Part shown: piece after piece, positions 1-10,147 of the stretch
Position numbering within the stretch: position 1 is the first letter of the stretch
Layout of the letters: each line of letters opens with the position of its first letter
Origin: DATBAT01 sp963824805
Lineage (GTDB): Bacteria; Acidobacteriota; Terriglobia; Terriglobales; Acidobacteriaceae
Direction: 5' to 3'
Length of the DNA: 64,000 bases
NCBI GenBank assembly: GCA_963824805.1
Contig: CAWGQZ010000003.1
Coordinates: 1-64,000, forward strand
Position numbers and translations under genes: made by a program
Notes under the pieces: model-generated
Told to the model about the DNA's origin: nothing
Database searches by the model: none
What the model saw: only the letters and a program-made list of their open reading frames with translations

Positions 1-12
1 AAAAAGACGTAA

Positions 13-1047
13 TTACCACTCCACCAACTCGACCCGGCGGTTCTTGGCCCGCCCGTCTTCTGCGGCATTCGAAGCCACCGGGGAATACATGCCGCATCCG
101 AAGGTATCCAGTCGGGTGGCGGCGATTCCGTATTTGCCGGTGAGTTCTGTCACCACGCTCGCGGCGCGGCGCTTGCTTAGGGCGACGTTGTAGTCGGACT
201 TGCCTTGGTTGTCGGTATGGCCCACCACACGCAGGCGTAGGTTGGGTTCGCCCTTCATGAGCTTTGCAATTTCGGCCAGTGTGGGTTCCGATTCGGCTTT
301 GACAACATCTTTGTCTGTATCAAAGTACAGACCATAAAGCGCCACCTTTCCGGAGTCGTGAATCGACTGTTTCATGTCGTCCGCGTTCACGAACGCCATC
401 TTTTTTTCCATTACATCGGCCATCACCACGACTATCTGGGCCAGTGATTGGCCTTTTTGAACTTTGCTCTCGAGACGCTCAGGAATGACTCCATCTTTGT
501 ACGCAGTGACGAAAGCCACGTAGTAGTTGGGGCTGGCATCGTGACTTTTGCCCACCAAAATCCGCTCTTCGTCTTCGTTGTAGGCAAGTATCTGCGAAAC
601 ATCGCTGTCAGTAGCGATTTTGTTGAAGGTGGGGCCAAACCATCCGCGCTGGCCAGCGCCCTTCTCGTACAGAGTCTCAATTCCAAGGCGTTGAAATTCT
701 TGCTTGTAGTTACGAAACAGTTCCGCCGGGGTTCGACCCACAGGAGCCAGGTAAGTGTAGTAGCTCACCTGTCCTTCCACTTTTTTGCTCTTTTGATAAG
801 CCGGAGGCTCCATCTCGGTCGGTGGCCCCAGGGGCAGCAGGTACTCATCAAATTTTGGGCCACGATAGCCAATTAGTTCGCTGCCTTCATATCGCTTCAT
901 CCCGGCCGGATCCTTGGAGTCGGCCACGTCCTGCGCTGAACCGGGAACTACCAAAGTGGCACATATCATTAAGGCCGCAAGCATGACCGTGGCGATTGGA
1001 CTGGATTTACGAGCGAGGAATGACGGTTCGATGAACATCGACATCAT
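13..1047 (-). CDS. OmpA-family outer membrane protein
   Basis: Predicted envelope protein, 344 residues. Residues about 1-39 form a signal peptide (hydrophobic stretch ending in GSAQ). From about residue 233 to the end there is an OmpA-like peptidoglycan-binding domain: a YFDTDKD strand, the GHTDNQG turn, the helix with NVALSKRRAASV, and the terminal RAKNRRVE motif. In this family the domain binds diaminopimelate in peptidoglycan. The middle part resembles DUF4892, a domain often placed before OmpA domains; I assign it only loosely. Two ATG codons are adjacent at the start, and an AGAGG lies about 7 bases upstream. Only 12 bases follow the stop in the window, so no terminator can be seen. The OmpA call is firm; the exact role is unknown. 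Confidence 0.85.
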   Translation of the reverse strand: MMSMFIEPSFLARKSSPIATVMLAALMICATLVVPGSAQDVADSKDPAGMKRYEGSELIGYRGPKFDEYLLPLGPPTEMEPPAYQKSKKVEGQVSYYTYLAPVGRTPAELFRNYKQEFQRLGIETLYEKGAGQRGWFGPTFNKIATDSDVSQILAYNEDEERILVGKSHDASPNYYVAFVTAYKDGVIPERLESKVQKGQSLAQIVVVMADVMEKKMAFVNADDMKQSIHDSGKVALYGLYFDTDKDVVKAESEPTLAEIAKLMKGEPNLRLRVVGHTDNQGKSDYNVALSKRRAASVVTELTGKYGIAATRLDTFGCGMYSPVASNAAEDGRAKNRRVELVEW

Positions 1048-1215
1048 TGAGCGACCTCTTTAAAGGGAATGGATAACCTTCTAGGCGATGGAACAGGCGG
1101 GTAAATCTTCTTCTACCGTGAAATCACTGTCAACCGAAATGACGCGGGGAACGGGCTTGTGAGTACAAATCTAAGAGGTCGGTCCGACAGGATACGTTCG
1201 CTGTGTCCCTGCAGC

Positions 1216-2274
1216 TTACTTGGAGACGACATCCGGTGGTGGCGGCAGCTTCCGATTTTTCAGCCATTCCATGCTGATGTTCTGGTTGGTCTTGTTGCCT
1301 TTGGGCAAGTTATCGAGATCGGGCATGAAAATCTGAAGCCCGGCAGTGGGGGTCATGCGGGTGTACCCGTTCACCAACTGGTTCTGATAATTATTGAGGT
1401 CGAGATCGAACCACGCATCGTCCGAAAGATCGACCATGATCAGGTCGACGTGATGCATGGTGAGCTTTCCAAAGTCGATGGTCCCATCGCTCAACTTTAA
1501 GAAATTACGCCATTGCTCGACTCGGGTTACGGCCCCTTCCGCGTTACCAAAAACTTCTTCGATATCGGGGCTTACGACGCGCGCGGCGGTCAATTCTCCG
1601 TGAATATGGGGCGGCGGAAGAAGCTTAAGGGTGTCGAAGAAAATATCGTTGCCCGAGATTTGAATACCCGGAATCCCTTTGGCGTTTACCAGGTCGGAAA
1701 CCTCAATATGCAGTCCGCCGAGCAAGCCCTTAAAGGGGATTTTCAGCACATTAATCTTGGTGACGTGCATCTGAATTCGGTTGTCGGATGCAGCCGCGAT
1801 GGTGCCCTTCACTTCCACCGGGAATGAAATCAGCTTGTGCAGTGTTCCCTTAAGCTTGATCTGATCGCCGTCGGCTAAGAGCGTGATGTTCTTCAACGGA
1901 GAGTTCGCCACCCCCCCGGCGTTCAGGAAGTTTCCGATGTCTCCAATATTGGCCCGGACGACGCCGGTCTTGATCTCAAGGTTGAAAGACTCAGGATCGT
2001 CAAACGTCGGATTCACGCCGTGCCGGGTTCTTACCATCTGCCCGCGGAGCCAGCGAACGTAGACCCGGAAGTCGGGCCCTTTGCGGAGCATCAGATTGTG
2101 GGCATAGATCGAGGTCGGAGCAGTCTCTGGAGTGGAGGGCACGCTGGCTTCAACAGCGGCGGGAATCGCAGAATCAGTGGAAGTCAGGCCGGTCGTCCTT
2201 AAATGCAGGCGCCATATCAATAAGCCCAGCAAAAGTAACGGGACCGCGATTAAAACGACCAGGCGAAGACGCAT
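1216..2274 (-). CDS. Membrane-anchored periplasmic protein, AsmA-like character, unknown function
   Basis: 352 residues from the ATG at 2274. The frame stays open further upstream, but a longer start would overlap the divergent DinB gene and add a residue stretch without any recognisable domain. Residues about 5-23 form one N-terminal transmembrane helix (LVVLIAVPLLLLGLLIW), followed by a Ser/Thr/Pro-rich linker. The rest is rich in beta-strand patterns with alternating hydrophobics (ADGDQIKLKGTLHKL, VEVKGTIAAASDNRIQMHV), which recalls AsmA/DUF748-type periplasmic repeat proteins. No catalytic motif is visible. I do not recognise the family with certainty. It lies alone between the OmpA gene and the divergent DinB gene. 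Confidence 0.65.
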   Translation of the reverse strand: MRLRLVVLIAVPLLLLGLLIWRLHLRTTGLTSTDSAIPAAVEASVPSTPETAPTSIYAHNLMLRKGPDFRVYVRWLRGQMVRTRHGVNPTFDDPESFNLEIKTGVVRANIGDIGNFLNAGGVANSPLKNITLLADGDQIKLKGTLHKLISFPVEVKGTIAAASDNRIQMHVTKINVLKIPFKGLLGGLHIEVSDLVNAKGIPGIQISGNDIFFDTLKLLPPPHIHGELTAARVVSPDIEEVFGNAEGAVTRVEQWRNFLKLSDGTIDFGKLTMHHVDLIMVDLSDDAWFDLDLNNYQNQLVNGYTRMTPTAGLQIFMPDLDNLPKGNKTNQNISMEWLKNRKLPPPPDVVSK

Positions 2275-2494
2275 GAGGAAACCATTGTAGAAGCAATACG
2301 AGCATGGTGCTCGGCAGCGGGAGAATCCTGATCTCCTATAACGAACTAGGAGATTCGGGAGTCCGGTTTGGAGTTGTACCCTCTGCTTCCGCTTGTGAGA
2401 TTCGGCAAGATTTGGAGTGCGTTCCCGGGGGCCACAATTAAATACATCGCAAACGGGAAGCCGGTCGTCTGTTAGAAGCACTGGAGAACATTTC

Positions 2495-2977
2495 ATGGCA
2501 AATGAGGAGCGATTTGTTTCAGGAGCACTGAAGGCCTGGGATGCGTATATTGAACGAGCCGACGGACTATTTTCCAAGTTGACCGCAGAACAATTGAGCA
2601 GGGAAATCTCGCCGGGAAAGAACCGGCTCATCTATTTGTGGGGACACCTCATCGCGGTCCACGATGGCATGTTGCCGTTGCTTTATTTCGGTCAACGTCT
2701 ATACCCGGAATACGATGCCATCTTCATTTCTAATCCTGACAAAGCCGTGGCCAACCTACCTTCAGTCGAGAAGTTGAAACAAGCCTGGGACGAAGTGAAC
2801 CGCAAACTGTCGGAAGGATTTGCGACGCTGGGTGTTGCCGACTGGCTGCAAAAACATGCGGCCGTATCGGATGAAGACTTCGCCAAAGAGCCGCTGCGCA
2901 ATCGGTTTGCGATTTTGCTGAGCCGAACCAACCATTTGTCTTCGCATCTCGGGCAGGCTGCTCTAACGCCTAAGTAA
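2495..2977 (+). CDS. DinB-family protein
   Basis: 160 residues, a normal length for the DinB/YfiT four-helix-bundle superfamily. Members use three histidines to hold a metal and are often thiol-dependent S-transferases or damage-inducible proteins of unknown substrate. Candidate ligands are the histidines in LWGHLIAVHDG and in RTNHLSSHLGQ near the C-terminus. I chose the ATG at 2495 because a GGAGA lies 7-8 bases before it and the protein starts MANEERF; the frame is open further upstream without a better site. It is divergent from the AsmA-like gene and convergent with the kinase gene. The substrate cannot be told from the sequence. Confidence 0.8.
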   Translation: MANEERFVSGALKAWDAYIERADGLFSKLTAEQLSREISPGKNRLIYLWGHLIAVHDGMLPLLYFGQRLYPEYDAIFISNPDKAVANLPSVEKLKQAWDEVNRKLSEGFATLGVADWLQKHAAVSDEDFAKEPLRNRFAILLSRTNHLSSHLGQAALTPK

Positions 2978-2990
2978 ATATGAAGGGTGT

Positions 2991-5600
2991 TTATTTCAAG
3001 CCGTCGACCAAATACAGATCGGAGAGTGTGCGGTGATAGCCGTACACATAGGCGTTGGCTGTTGGCGTCACGATAACCGGGCCGATCTGGCTTACGCCCG
3101 CCGGGTCGGAAGGAATAAGTTCCTTCCACATGACCCGCTGACCAGTCACCAAATCGAGGCGGTATATCTTAGTGGGTAGCTCCCCGGGATGATAGGTATA
3201 GATGGATTTCCCATCGCGTCCCCACTGTAGTGGCTGTTCGCCAACCTGAAAGCCGGGGACCGTGCGCGGTGTACCTCCGCCGAGAGGGTAGATGTAGGCC
3301 TTTTCGTCGCTTCCAACAGCGGCAACTTCCGTGCCGTCAGGAGAAGGCACCAGAACAAGGGGCGCCATGCCCTCCCCGGAGATGGCTCGTGGCTGGCCGT
3401 CCAAGGTGTCTTGCACGTAGATGCGGGCGCCATGCCCCTCTTCTGTGCCGGTAAAAACGAATCCTTTGCTGTTGGGCAGCCACCGCGCCCAGCTATGGTA
3501 GATCTTGTCATGGCTGAGCTGTCTGGCATCGCCGGCCCCGGTTGGAAGCAGCACGATCTGCGCCGGAGTGCTGGTAGTCAGTGACAGCACCCACTTGCCA
3601 TCGGGAGAAAGGCTCATGGAGGTGCCGTCGCCCAGGCGCACGGCGGAGGATTCTGCCGTCTTCCTGAGATAGACCGAGTAGTTCAGCCCGCCGCCCTCGC
3701 CCTCTTCGTCAAAAAGCAATACGTTGCCGTCGGGCGAAAGCTCAGCGGGAAAGGAATAATCAAACCAGGAAAGGTCGTGTTCCTTGTTGTCTCCGGGAAT
3801 CGTGCCACTCAGTTCGCGGCGCCAGCTTTCCCGCGCCAGAAGGACCCGACCGTCTCTCCACACGTCCTGAATGGACAAGGTTGCGGGTACGGTTGCGATC
3901 ACACGCTCCCGTCCCTTCAGCGTGACTGCCATAATGGTTCTGGCACTGCCAGTCCTGCTGCCGGTAAACCAGACTTCGTCTCCACTCGCACCCCAGGCGA
4001 GTCCTTCGATGGTCAGGAAGGACGGATTCAGCTTTGTGTCTTTCCCATTGAGGTCAACTACGTGAACGCTTCCACCGTCATCTCCGGGCTGCGGATGCTC
4101 TAAAAATGCAATCAGATCTCCCTGGGGAGAAATTCGAGGATGGCTTATCCACCCCGGCGTGGCGTGAAGAACTTTACCGATGGGATACTCGAGCCGATTC
4201 TTTCCATCGACGTCGTGGACGACCACCAGGTTCTTGCTATCGACCGACCAGTCGGCCCACTGCACACCTTCCACGATTTCGCGCGGCTCCCCACCGTTTA
4301 TAGGCATGCGAGCGAGGGTGCCGACCTGGGTGTAGGTGCCCGTCGGACGAGCGCCGACGAGCAGAGCAATTTCGCCACTGGGCGAAATGCTCATGATCTC
4401 GTCTCCAGTGCGGCCCAGGGAGCGTGACTGCGGGCTCTCCGGACTGGTAATAAACAACTCGGTGGGTTTGCCCTCCCATGAAGCGCCATACACTACCGAT
4501 TGCCCATTTGGTGTAAATCGCGCCGACCGAATCGTGCCGCGACGGAAAGTGAGCTGATGATAGACCGCCTGTGAGTTGCTGCTTCGCGACGCGCTCAGAT
4601 ACCATCCCGCGCTGCTTCCGATCAGCAGGGTGGCAAGGGACACCAGCCACGGCAGCCACGACCGATGAATTCTTTTCGCCTGCGACACCGCTGGCGTAGT
4701 CGTCGAAACCCCCGATGCTGGCTGGGTAGAGACCCGGTTCGAGTCCAGGGCCCGCTTGAAGCGCTTCAATTCGGAGCGCATCTCACCGGCGGTCTGGTAA
4801 CGAAGTTCTCGGTCTTTTTCCAAAGCGAGATCCAGAATCCGGCTTATCTCTGAGGGCAAATTAGGATTCAGTTGCGCCGCGGGAACCGGGGTCCGATTCA
4901 GAATGCTTTCAAAAACCACCGCTGAGGTATTGCCATCGAATGCCTGGCGGCCACTGGCCATCTCATAGAGCACTCCACCGAAGGAAAATAAATCCGTGCG
5001 GGTATCGAGTTCCTGGCCTCGCGCCTGCTCAGGCGACATGTAGGCAATCGTGCCCACTGCGCTACCCGGACTGGTCAAGTCGTCTTCCGTCCCTATGGTT
5101 GCGGAAGTTTCGTGCCGATTGGCTTGTATATCCGTCTTGGCCAGCCCAAAATCCAACAGCTTCACGCGGCCCGCGCTAGTGATGAAAATATTTGCCGGTT
5201 TGATATCGCGGTGGATGATCCCCTTGCTGTGCGCTGCCTGGAGCGCGTCGGCGATCTGGATCCCGAAATCCACCAGCAACGAAATATCAGTCGGACGCCC
5301 GTTGATGGCGTGCTTCAACGTGCGTCCTTCCAGATACTCCATGGCGATGAAAGTCTTGTCGCCGTCGGTGCCAATGTCGTAGATGGTGCAGATATTGGGA
5401 TGATTCAGAGCGGAGGCAGAGCGGGCTTCGCGACGAAAGCGTTCTAGCGCCTGCGAATCAAAACCCAGACCGTCGGGTAGGAACTTGAGCGCAACGAAGC
5501 GCCCCAGGCGGCTGTCTTCAGCCTTGTAGACGACACCCATCCCACCGCCGCCGAGCTTTTCCAGAATGAGATAGTGAGAAACTGAAGTGCCAATCATCAA
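2991..5600 (-). CDS. Transmembrane Ser/Thr protein kinase with TolB-like beta-propeller sensor
   Basis: 869 residues. The cytoplasmic PknB-type kinase domain is complete: glycine loop GGGGMGVVYKAED at about 17-29, catalytic Lys39 in VALKF, HRD at about 130-132 with KPAN, DFG at about 150-152, and a MSPEQARG activation-segment end. A linker follows, then one transmembrane helix at about 315-337 (LPWLVSLATLLIGSSAGWYL). The outer half carries WD40-like/PD40 (TolB) blades with repeated SPDG, SPSGE and SPDGKW turns. The architecture is expanded in Acidobacteria and is thought to couple an extracellular propeller to a kinase. The ligand and targets are unknown. It has no obvious operon partner; the next gene downstream is convergent. 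Confidence 0.92.
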   Translation of the reverse strand: MMIGTSVSHYLILEKLGGGGMGVVYKAEDSRLGRFVALKFLPDGLGFDSQALERFRREARSASALNHPNICTIYDIGTDGDKTFIAMEYLEGRTLKHAINGRPTDISLLVDFGIQIADALQAAHSKGIIHRDIKPANIFITSAGRVKLLDFGLAKTDIQANRHETSATIGTEDDLTSPGSAVGTIAYMSPEQARGQELDTRTDLFSFGGVLYEMASGRQAFDGNTSAVVFESILNRTPVPAAQLNPNLPSEISRILDLALEKDRELRYQTAGEMRSELKRFKRALDSNRVSTQPASGVSTTTPAVSQAKRIHRSWLPWLVSLATLLIGSSAGWYLSASRSSNSQAVYHQLTFRRGTIRSARFTPNGQSVVYGASWEGKPTELFITSPESPQSRSLGRTGDEIMSISPSGEIALLVGARPTGTYTQVGTLARMPINGGEPREIVEGVQWADWSVDSKNLVVVHDVDGKNRLEYPIGKVLHATPGWISHPRISPQGDLIAFLEHPQPGDDGGSVHVVDLNGKDTKLNPSFLTIEGLAWGASGDEVWFTGSRTGSARTIMAVTLKGRERVIATVPATLSIQDVWRDGRVLLARESWRRELSGTIPGDNKEHDLSWFDYSFPAELSPDGNVLLFDEEGEGGGLNYSVYLRKTAESSAVRLGDGTSMSLSPDGKWVLSLTTSTPAQIVLLPTGAGDARQLSHDKIYHSWARWLPNSKGFVFTGTEEGHGARIYVQDTLDGQPRAISGEGMAPLVLVPSPDGTEVAAVGSDEKAYIYPLGGGTPRTVPGFQVGEQPLQWGRDGKSIYTYHPGELPTKIYRLDLVTGQRVMWKELIPSDPAGVSQIGPVIVTPTANAYVYGYHRTLSDLYLVDGLK

Positions 5601-5693
5601 GTTGAGGGATTATAAGCGATGAGGGATCCGACGCCCTAAATCGGTTGAAGACGGCCGGCAGTTTGCTTCCTTTGCTGACTGACCAGCTAAAGC

Positions 5694-6056
5694 TCAGGGG
5701 CGAGGGGCCGGAGCTGGACCGGGAGGAAGAATTTCCGGATCCATGGAATGAACCTGGTGTCGGGTAACATAAAAAACGGAAGCGGTCCAGGTGGGAAATA
5801 AATCGAAGCCTGGTACTAACTCCGCGACCAACGATGGCAGGAAGGCCCAATGCCATCCCAGCAGCCGGATCAAAATAGCGCCCACCGCGACATCCAACAA
5901 CACGTCTGCGGGAGACAAACCTCCGGCGGCAAATAGCGGTAAAGCGCCGATCTGAATGGCGTCCGCGACAACGGCAACCAGCCACGCCAGGCGCTGTTCG
6001 CGCGACTGCATCGATTTCAAAAAGTTGGACATTCGGGCGAAAGCTTCAAAAACCAT
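5694..6056 (-). CDS. Small membrane protein, unknown function
   Basis: 120 residues. Two or three hydrophobic segments are visible: LAWLVAVVADAIQIGALPLF, the stretch around VLLDVAVGAILIRLLG, and AFLPSLVAELV. The C-terminal tail is Pro-rich (ILPPGPAPAPRP). I do not recognise a named family, though the arrangement is like short conserved acidobacterial inner-membrane proteins. It lies upstream of the kinase gene on the same strand with about 90 bases between, so co-transcription is possible. No catalytic motif is visible. Confidence 0.6.
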   Translation of the reverse strand: MVFEAFARMSNFLKSMQSREQRLAWLVAVVADAIQIGALPLFAAGGLSPADVLLDVAVGAILIRLLGWHWAFLPSLVAELVPGFDLFPTWTASVFYVTRHQVHSMDPEILPPGPAPAPRP

Positions 6057-6234
6057 ATCCCTCCCGACTTCTATCCGCGCGTATTCACAATGATTGGTCC
6101 CAGAGGGGGCACTATCAGAAGATTATCAGACCCGGAATCGGTTTCGGCTTGAAACCATGGCTCGTACACGAATTCGGCCGCCGTAGCGGGGGGCAATTTT
6201 CGACGGTGCCCACAGTTTTGGAGGCAGTCATGAG

Positions 6235-6266
6235 ATCACATTTTGTGATTTCAAGATATGTGATTT
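6235..6266. promoter_or_regulatory. Inverted-repeat operator candidate
   Basis: ATCACA-TTT-TGTGAT at 6235-6249 is a perfect 6-base inverted repeat with a 3-base spacer, and TGTGATTT recurs at 6259-6266. It sits in the 299-base gap between two divergent genes, about 105 bases before the start of the DUF1624 gene. It could be a regulator site. No binding protein can be named from the sequence. The rest of this gap holds no gene. Confidence 0.25.
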
Positions 6267-6355
6267 CCTTCAACGAAAGATTGCCTTAAAGTTCGTCGAG
6301 ATGGTGTACACGCTATGCTAAACTGCCGAAATCTTTTCCGCCTGGGGACGGTTAG

Positions 6356-7609
6356 ATGGCCGTAACCTCCAATTTTTCGGTCGCAAGTACCGCCTCCGGC
6401 GGCCAGTCTGCCGCAATTACACTCCAACGAATAGTTTCGGTCGACATGCTGCGCGGGCTGGTCATGGTCATCATGGCCCTTGACCATACGCGCGACTATT
6501 TCAGCAACGTGCCGTTTCCGCCCGAAGACCTCACGCGAACGTCTGCTATTTTGTTCTTCACCCGATTCATCACCCATTATTGTGCGCCGGTGTTCTTCCT
6601 ACTCGCCGGTACGGGAGCGTTTCTTGCCACCGCGCGGGGCAAGTCGATCCACCAGATCTCCCACTTCCTGTGGACCCGGGGCCTGTGGTTGATGTTTCTC
6701 GAACTCACCATCGTTGGGTTCGGTTGGACGTTTGTGCTGCCGTTCAGCGCTGCATCAATACTTTGGGCTCTGGGATGGTCGATGGTTGCGCTGTCTGTCT
6801 TCGTGCGCCTTCCGATTCGCTGGATAGCGGGCATCGGACTGACCATGATCGCGTGCCACAACCTGCTTGACCGGGTCAATCCTGCGTGGTTCGGAAAATT
6901 CTCCTGGCTGTGGATGCTGCTGCACTCCCCCGGCTTTTATCCGGTGAACCCTAATTTCGGAGTGCTGGTTTTGTATCCTGTCATTCCGTGGATCGGCGTG
7001 ATGGCAGCCGGGTACAGTCTGGGTTCGATTTTTCTGAGACCAGACCGAAAGAAGTTGCTGATCGGAATTGGGATCGCCATCACTACTGTGTTTTTCATGC
7101 TGCGCGGGATCAACCACTATGGGAATGGCATTGCCGGACTGCCCTTCGGGATGCCCATTGGCGTGGGACCATGGAGCGTACAGGGAAGGTTCACCTTGAC
7201 GGTGGCATCGTTTGTAAACACCTTGAAATATCCGCCGTCGCTGGACTTTTTATTGATGACCCTTGGTCCGGCACTCATTGCGCTGGCCCTATTCGATGGT
7301 CTCAATACCGAGAGAGGAATTGGGCGCGTGCTTCTGGTGTTTGGCCGCGTACCGATGTTCTATTACGTGCTCCACATTTACTTGATTCACCTTATGGCGA
7401 TTCTGGTCGCCGAAATGGTGCATCAGCCTGTGGCGTGGCTGTGGCGCGGCGGTTTCTTTTTCTCAAGTACACCCCGCGGTTATGGTCACGATCTGCCCTT
7501 TGTCTATGCCATGTGGATTCTCGCAGTGCTCGTGCTTTATTTACCGTGCCGTCGGTTTATGGAGTTTAAAAAGCGGCATCCCGATTGGAACTGGTTGAGT
7601 TACCTCTGA
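6356..7609 (+). CDS. DUF1624 / heparan-alpha-glucosaminide acetyltransferase-like membrane protein
   Basis: 417 residues, polytopic inner-membrane protein with about ten hydrophobic segments. The N-terminal signature SVDMLRGLVMVIMALDHTRDYF is characteristic of DUF1624/HGSNAT-catalytic-like proteins, which are related to membrane acyltransferases; the Asp-His pair in ALDHTRDYF is the likely active-site element. The family is proposed to move acetyl groups across the membrane to sugars, but bacterial substrates are mostly unknown. The start is the ATG at 6356, with GGGGACGG before it. The gene stands alone: divergent from the small membrane protein and convergent with recJ. Confidence 0.8.
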   Translation: MAVTSNFSVASTASGGQSAAITLQRIVSVDMLRGLVMVIMALDHTRDYFSNVPFPPEDLTRTSAILFFTRFITHYCAPVFFLLAGTGAFLATARGKSIHQISHFLWTRGLWLMFLELTIVGFGWTFVLPFSAASILWALGWSMVALSVFVRLPIRWIAGIGLTMIACHNLLDRVNPAWFGKFSWLWMLLHSPGFYPVNPNFGVLVLYPVIPWIGVMAAGYSLGSIFLRPDRKKLLIGIGIAITTVFFMLRGINHYGNGIAGLPFGMPIGVGPWSVQGRFTLTVASFVNTLKYPPSLDFLLMTLGPALIALALFDGLNTERGIGRVLLVFGRVPMFYYVLHIYLIHLMAILVAEMVHQPVAWLWRGGFFFSSTPRGYGHDLPFVYAMWILAVLVLYLPCRRFMEFKKRHPDWNWLSYL

Positions 7610-7616
7610 AAAAAGA

Positions 7617-9483
7617 TCAGACCGCCGCGGCTGCCACCCGGCTCTTGAAATCTCGCAGAGACAACTCCAGGCCTCCAAATTCAGGATGCTCGTTCTGATC
7701 AAGGGTGAACGCGATATCGAGACTGTCGCCGGCGATCAGTGGCTGGGGCTGTAAGCGTTCGGCCATGCGCCAGCCCATGGCGTTAAACGAAATTGACTTT
7801 CTCCACCCGGTATTTGCTTCTCGTCCGGTCTTCGCGACGAAGTCCGCTCGAATCCGGATCACATCGAGGGTCCGTGGCAATGGCGGCATCCGAAAGGTCG
7901 GAAGTATTGGCATTTCCTGCCGCAACCCGGAAGCGAACGTGTTTGTCTTTCACAATACGAGGCGGGGCCGTAAGAAGCACATCGTGGGCGGCAAAGACTG
8001 GCTCGGGGTTGCCAACTCCGAAGGGCTCGAGTTGCTTTAGAAGCTGGAAGAATTCTGGAGTGACCTGTTGCAGGTCCAGATCGGCATCGTATCGCAGCGA
8101 AGGCTCGAAGTCGGGAAGGGAAAGCTTAGTACGGGCGTAAGCGTCGAGTCGATTGCGCAGTTCAGTTACGTTTGAAGACGGTAGCGAGAATCCAACCGCG
8201 TGCGAATGCCCGCCGAAGCGGCTGAAAAGCGTGCTGCATGATTCAAGTGCATTCAACAGATGGAAGGGCGCAATCGATCTGCCGGAACCATGGGCAGTCT
8301 CTCCGTCGCGCGATACCACCAGAACCGGTCGCCCGTATCGTTCCACGATGCGGGTTGCAGTGATGCCTATGACGCCACGGTGCCAGCCATCGCCGTCAAC
8401 CACCATGCAGAAGGCATCGCGCAGCGCAGGTTCACTTTCTATGCGGGTGTGAATCGCTTCCAGAATGCGCCTTTCTTCTTCCTGCCGTTCGGTATTGAGC
8501 TGGTCGAGTTTGTGTGCCAATTCGCCCGCCCGGGCTTCATCCTTCACACTGAACAATTCGATGACGTCGCTGGCCACATCCATACGGCCGGCAGCGTTGA
8601 TGCGAGGTCCAATACGAAATCCCACTTCACTGGCGGTCAATGGGCGGCCGCTCAATTTTGCCACTCCGAGCAATGCCTTAAGGCCCGGGTTGATGGCCCT
8701 TCTTAGTCCATCTAGTCCTAACCTGGCGAACACCCTATTCTCTCCAGTCAGAGGTACAGCGTCGGCAACGGTCGCAATGGCAGCGACTTTCATGAAGGAA
8801 AGCAGAAGTCGAGCAGCATCGCTGGGACGTCGCCGTTCGATCAAACCCTGAGCTAACTTGAAGGCCACCCCGGCCCCGCACAGCGCTTTGCATGGATATT
8901 TACATCCCCCCTGATTTGGATTCAGCACGGCCAGTGCTGCCGGAACGCCGTCGGGTCCGGGCAGATGGTGATCGGTCACGATCAGGTCCACGCCCCGCCG
9001 CTGAGCGGTCGCGGCCGGGGCGAAGGCGCGAATTCCCATATCGACGCTAACAATCAGCCGGATACCTTCTTCTGCGGCGCGCTCGATTACATCGTCGCGC
9101 ATGTCGTAGCCATCGCGAATACGATGCGGAACATGAAAGTCTGCCGACCCTCCGCAGAGCTCGATCGCGGTTTTCAAAATGACAATGGCAGTGGTACCGT
9201 CAACATCGTAATCACCATAAATCAGAATGGTTTCCTTGCGCTCGATCGCGGCCTCCAGTCGCTCCACCGCCTGCGCCATCCCTTTCATCAGATACGGAGA
9301 ATGCAATTGCGATACCGAAGGGTTAAGAAACCGCGACGCACTTTCCCCATCGCAAATGCCGCGCATCACCAGCAATCGAGCCAGCGTCGCAGCCGAGGCT
9401 GCATCGGCCCGACATTCCGCCCGCAAGACTGGTGTCAGCCGATCGATCTGCTCACGATCAGCAGTTTTCAGAATCCATTTCAT
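7617..9483 (-). CDS. recJ: Single-stranded-DNA exonuclease RecJ (frameshifted near the 3' end)
   Basis: RecJ degrades single-stranded DNA 5' to 3' in recombination and mismatch repair. The N-terminal DHH domain has GDYDVDG at about 90-96, a DMG motif (VSVDMGI) and DHH at about 171-173. The DHHA1 domain has the RFGGHSHAVG motif. The first frame runs from 9483 to a stop at 7783. The expected C-terminal OB-fold end (SISFNAMGWRMAERL, then AFTLDQNEHPEFGGLELSLRDF) is in the next frame and ends at 7617. Dropping one base from the CCC at 7806-7808 (GGG on the coding strand) joins the two into 621 residues, a normal RecJ length. It is either a sequence error or a recently damaged gene. The start at 9483 is the first ATG. 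Confidence 0.9.
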
Positions 9484-9537
9484 GAAATTGTGAGAAATAC
9501 AAAAGGTAGGCTGGTACCTTTGCAGTGCAAACGATCT

Positions 9538-10014
9538 TCAGCTTTCGTCTTCCTGGTCGGAACCATCGATCGGGATGCCGCCGAAATCGTCCGACATTTC
9601 AATCAAGCGCTGGTAGCGGCCATACCACTCGGTTGCCGCCTCATAGACCATCATGATGCCCTGATGAGCGAACCCCAACTGAACAAAACCGGTCTTGCCC
9701 AAGTAGGTGCGGAGCCAACGTGCCTCTTCGACATCTTCATCATCGGTGAATTCGCCCTGTGAAACCGTTTGCAGCAGGTCATCCAGATCCTGACGCTCCA
9801 TGGTCCAGGAATCCATGGTCAAAAAAGGTGCTCCGGCGGCTTTGGCAAGTTCAACGAAATCTTTCCATCCATCGGGATTGTCCCCCGGCTTCCACTGCAC
9901 ACTTTGGACTTCTTCCTGGTCAACATAGCCCTGAAAAAGGCGCAGACCGTGGCCTTGAGTGAAGGCGACCATGTCGTCTTTCAAGGTGGCGAGATTATCG
10001 GGCGCCGGAGACAT
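9538..10014 (-). CDS. Conserved hypothetical acidic protein
   Basis: 158 residues, probably soluble: there is no signal peptide or membrane segment. It is rich in acidic residues, with a strongly acidic C-terminus (PIDGSDQEDES). Notable segments are VQSVQWKPGDNPDGWKDFVELA and GKTGFVQLGFAHQGIMMVYE. No catalytic motif or named family is recognised. It lies 54 bases upstream of recJ on the same strand, so the two may be co-transcribed. That suggests, but does not show, a link to DNA metabolism. Confidence 0.65.
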   Translation of the reverse strand: MSPAPDNLATLKDDMVAFTQGHGLRLFQGYVDQEEVQSVQWKPGDNPDGWKDFVELAKAAGAPFLTMDSWTMERQDLDDLLQTVSQGEFTDDEDVEEARWLRTYLGKTGFVQLGFAHQGIMMVYEAATEWYGRYQRLIEMSDDFGGIPIDGSDQEDES

Positions 10015-10147
10015 GCTTTGGTAGATTGTATTCCGGTCGTGACCGGTTTGTCCTTGCGGGAAGTGGTGGGTGATTCAGGCTTTTCGGGTGGTCCAATCCT
10101 TTACAAAAGTCTCGAGGAGCAGACGATTTCGCCTTCCCCGCAAGCCG

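Noticed and set aside
448..876. 142-residue frame on the plus strand
   Set aside because: Lies wholly inside the OmpA-family gene on the other strand; low-complexity translation with no family.
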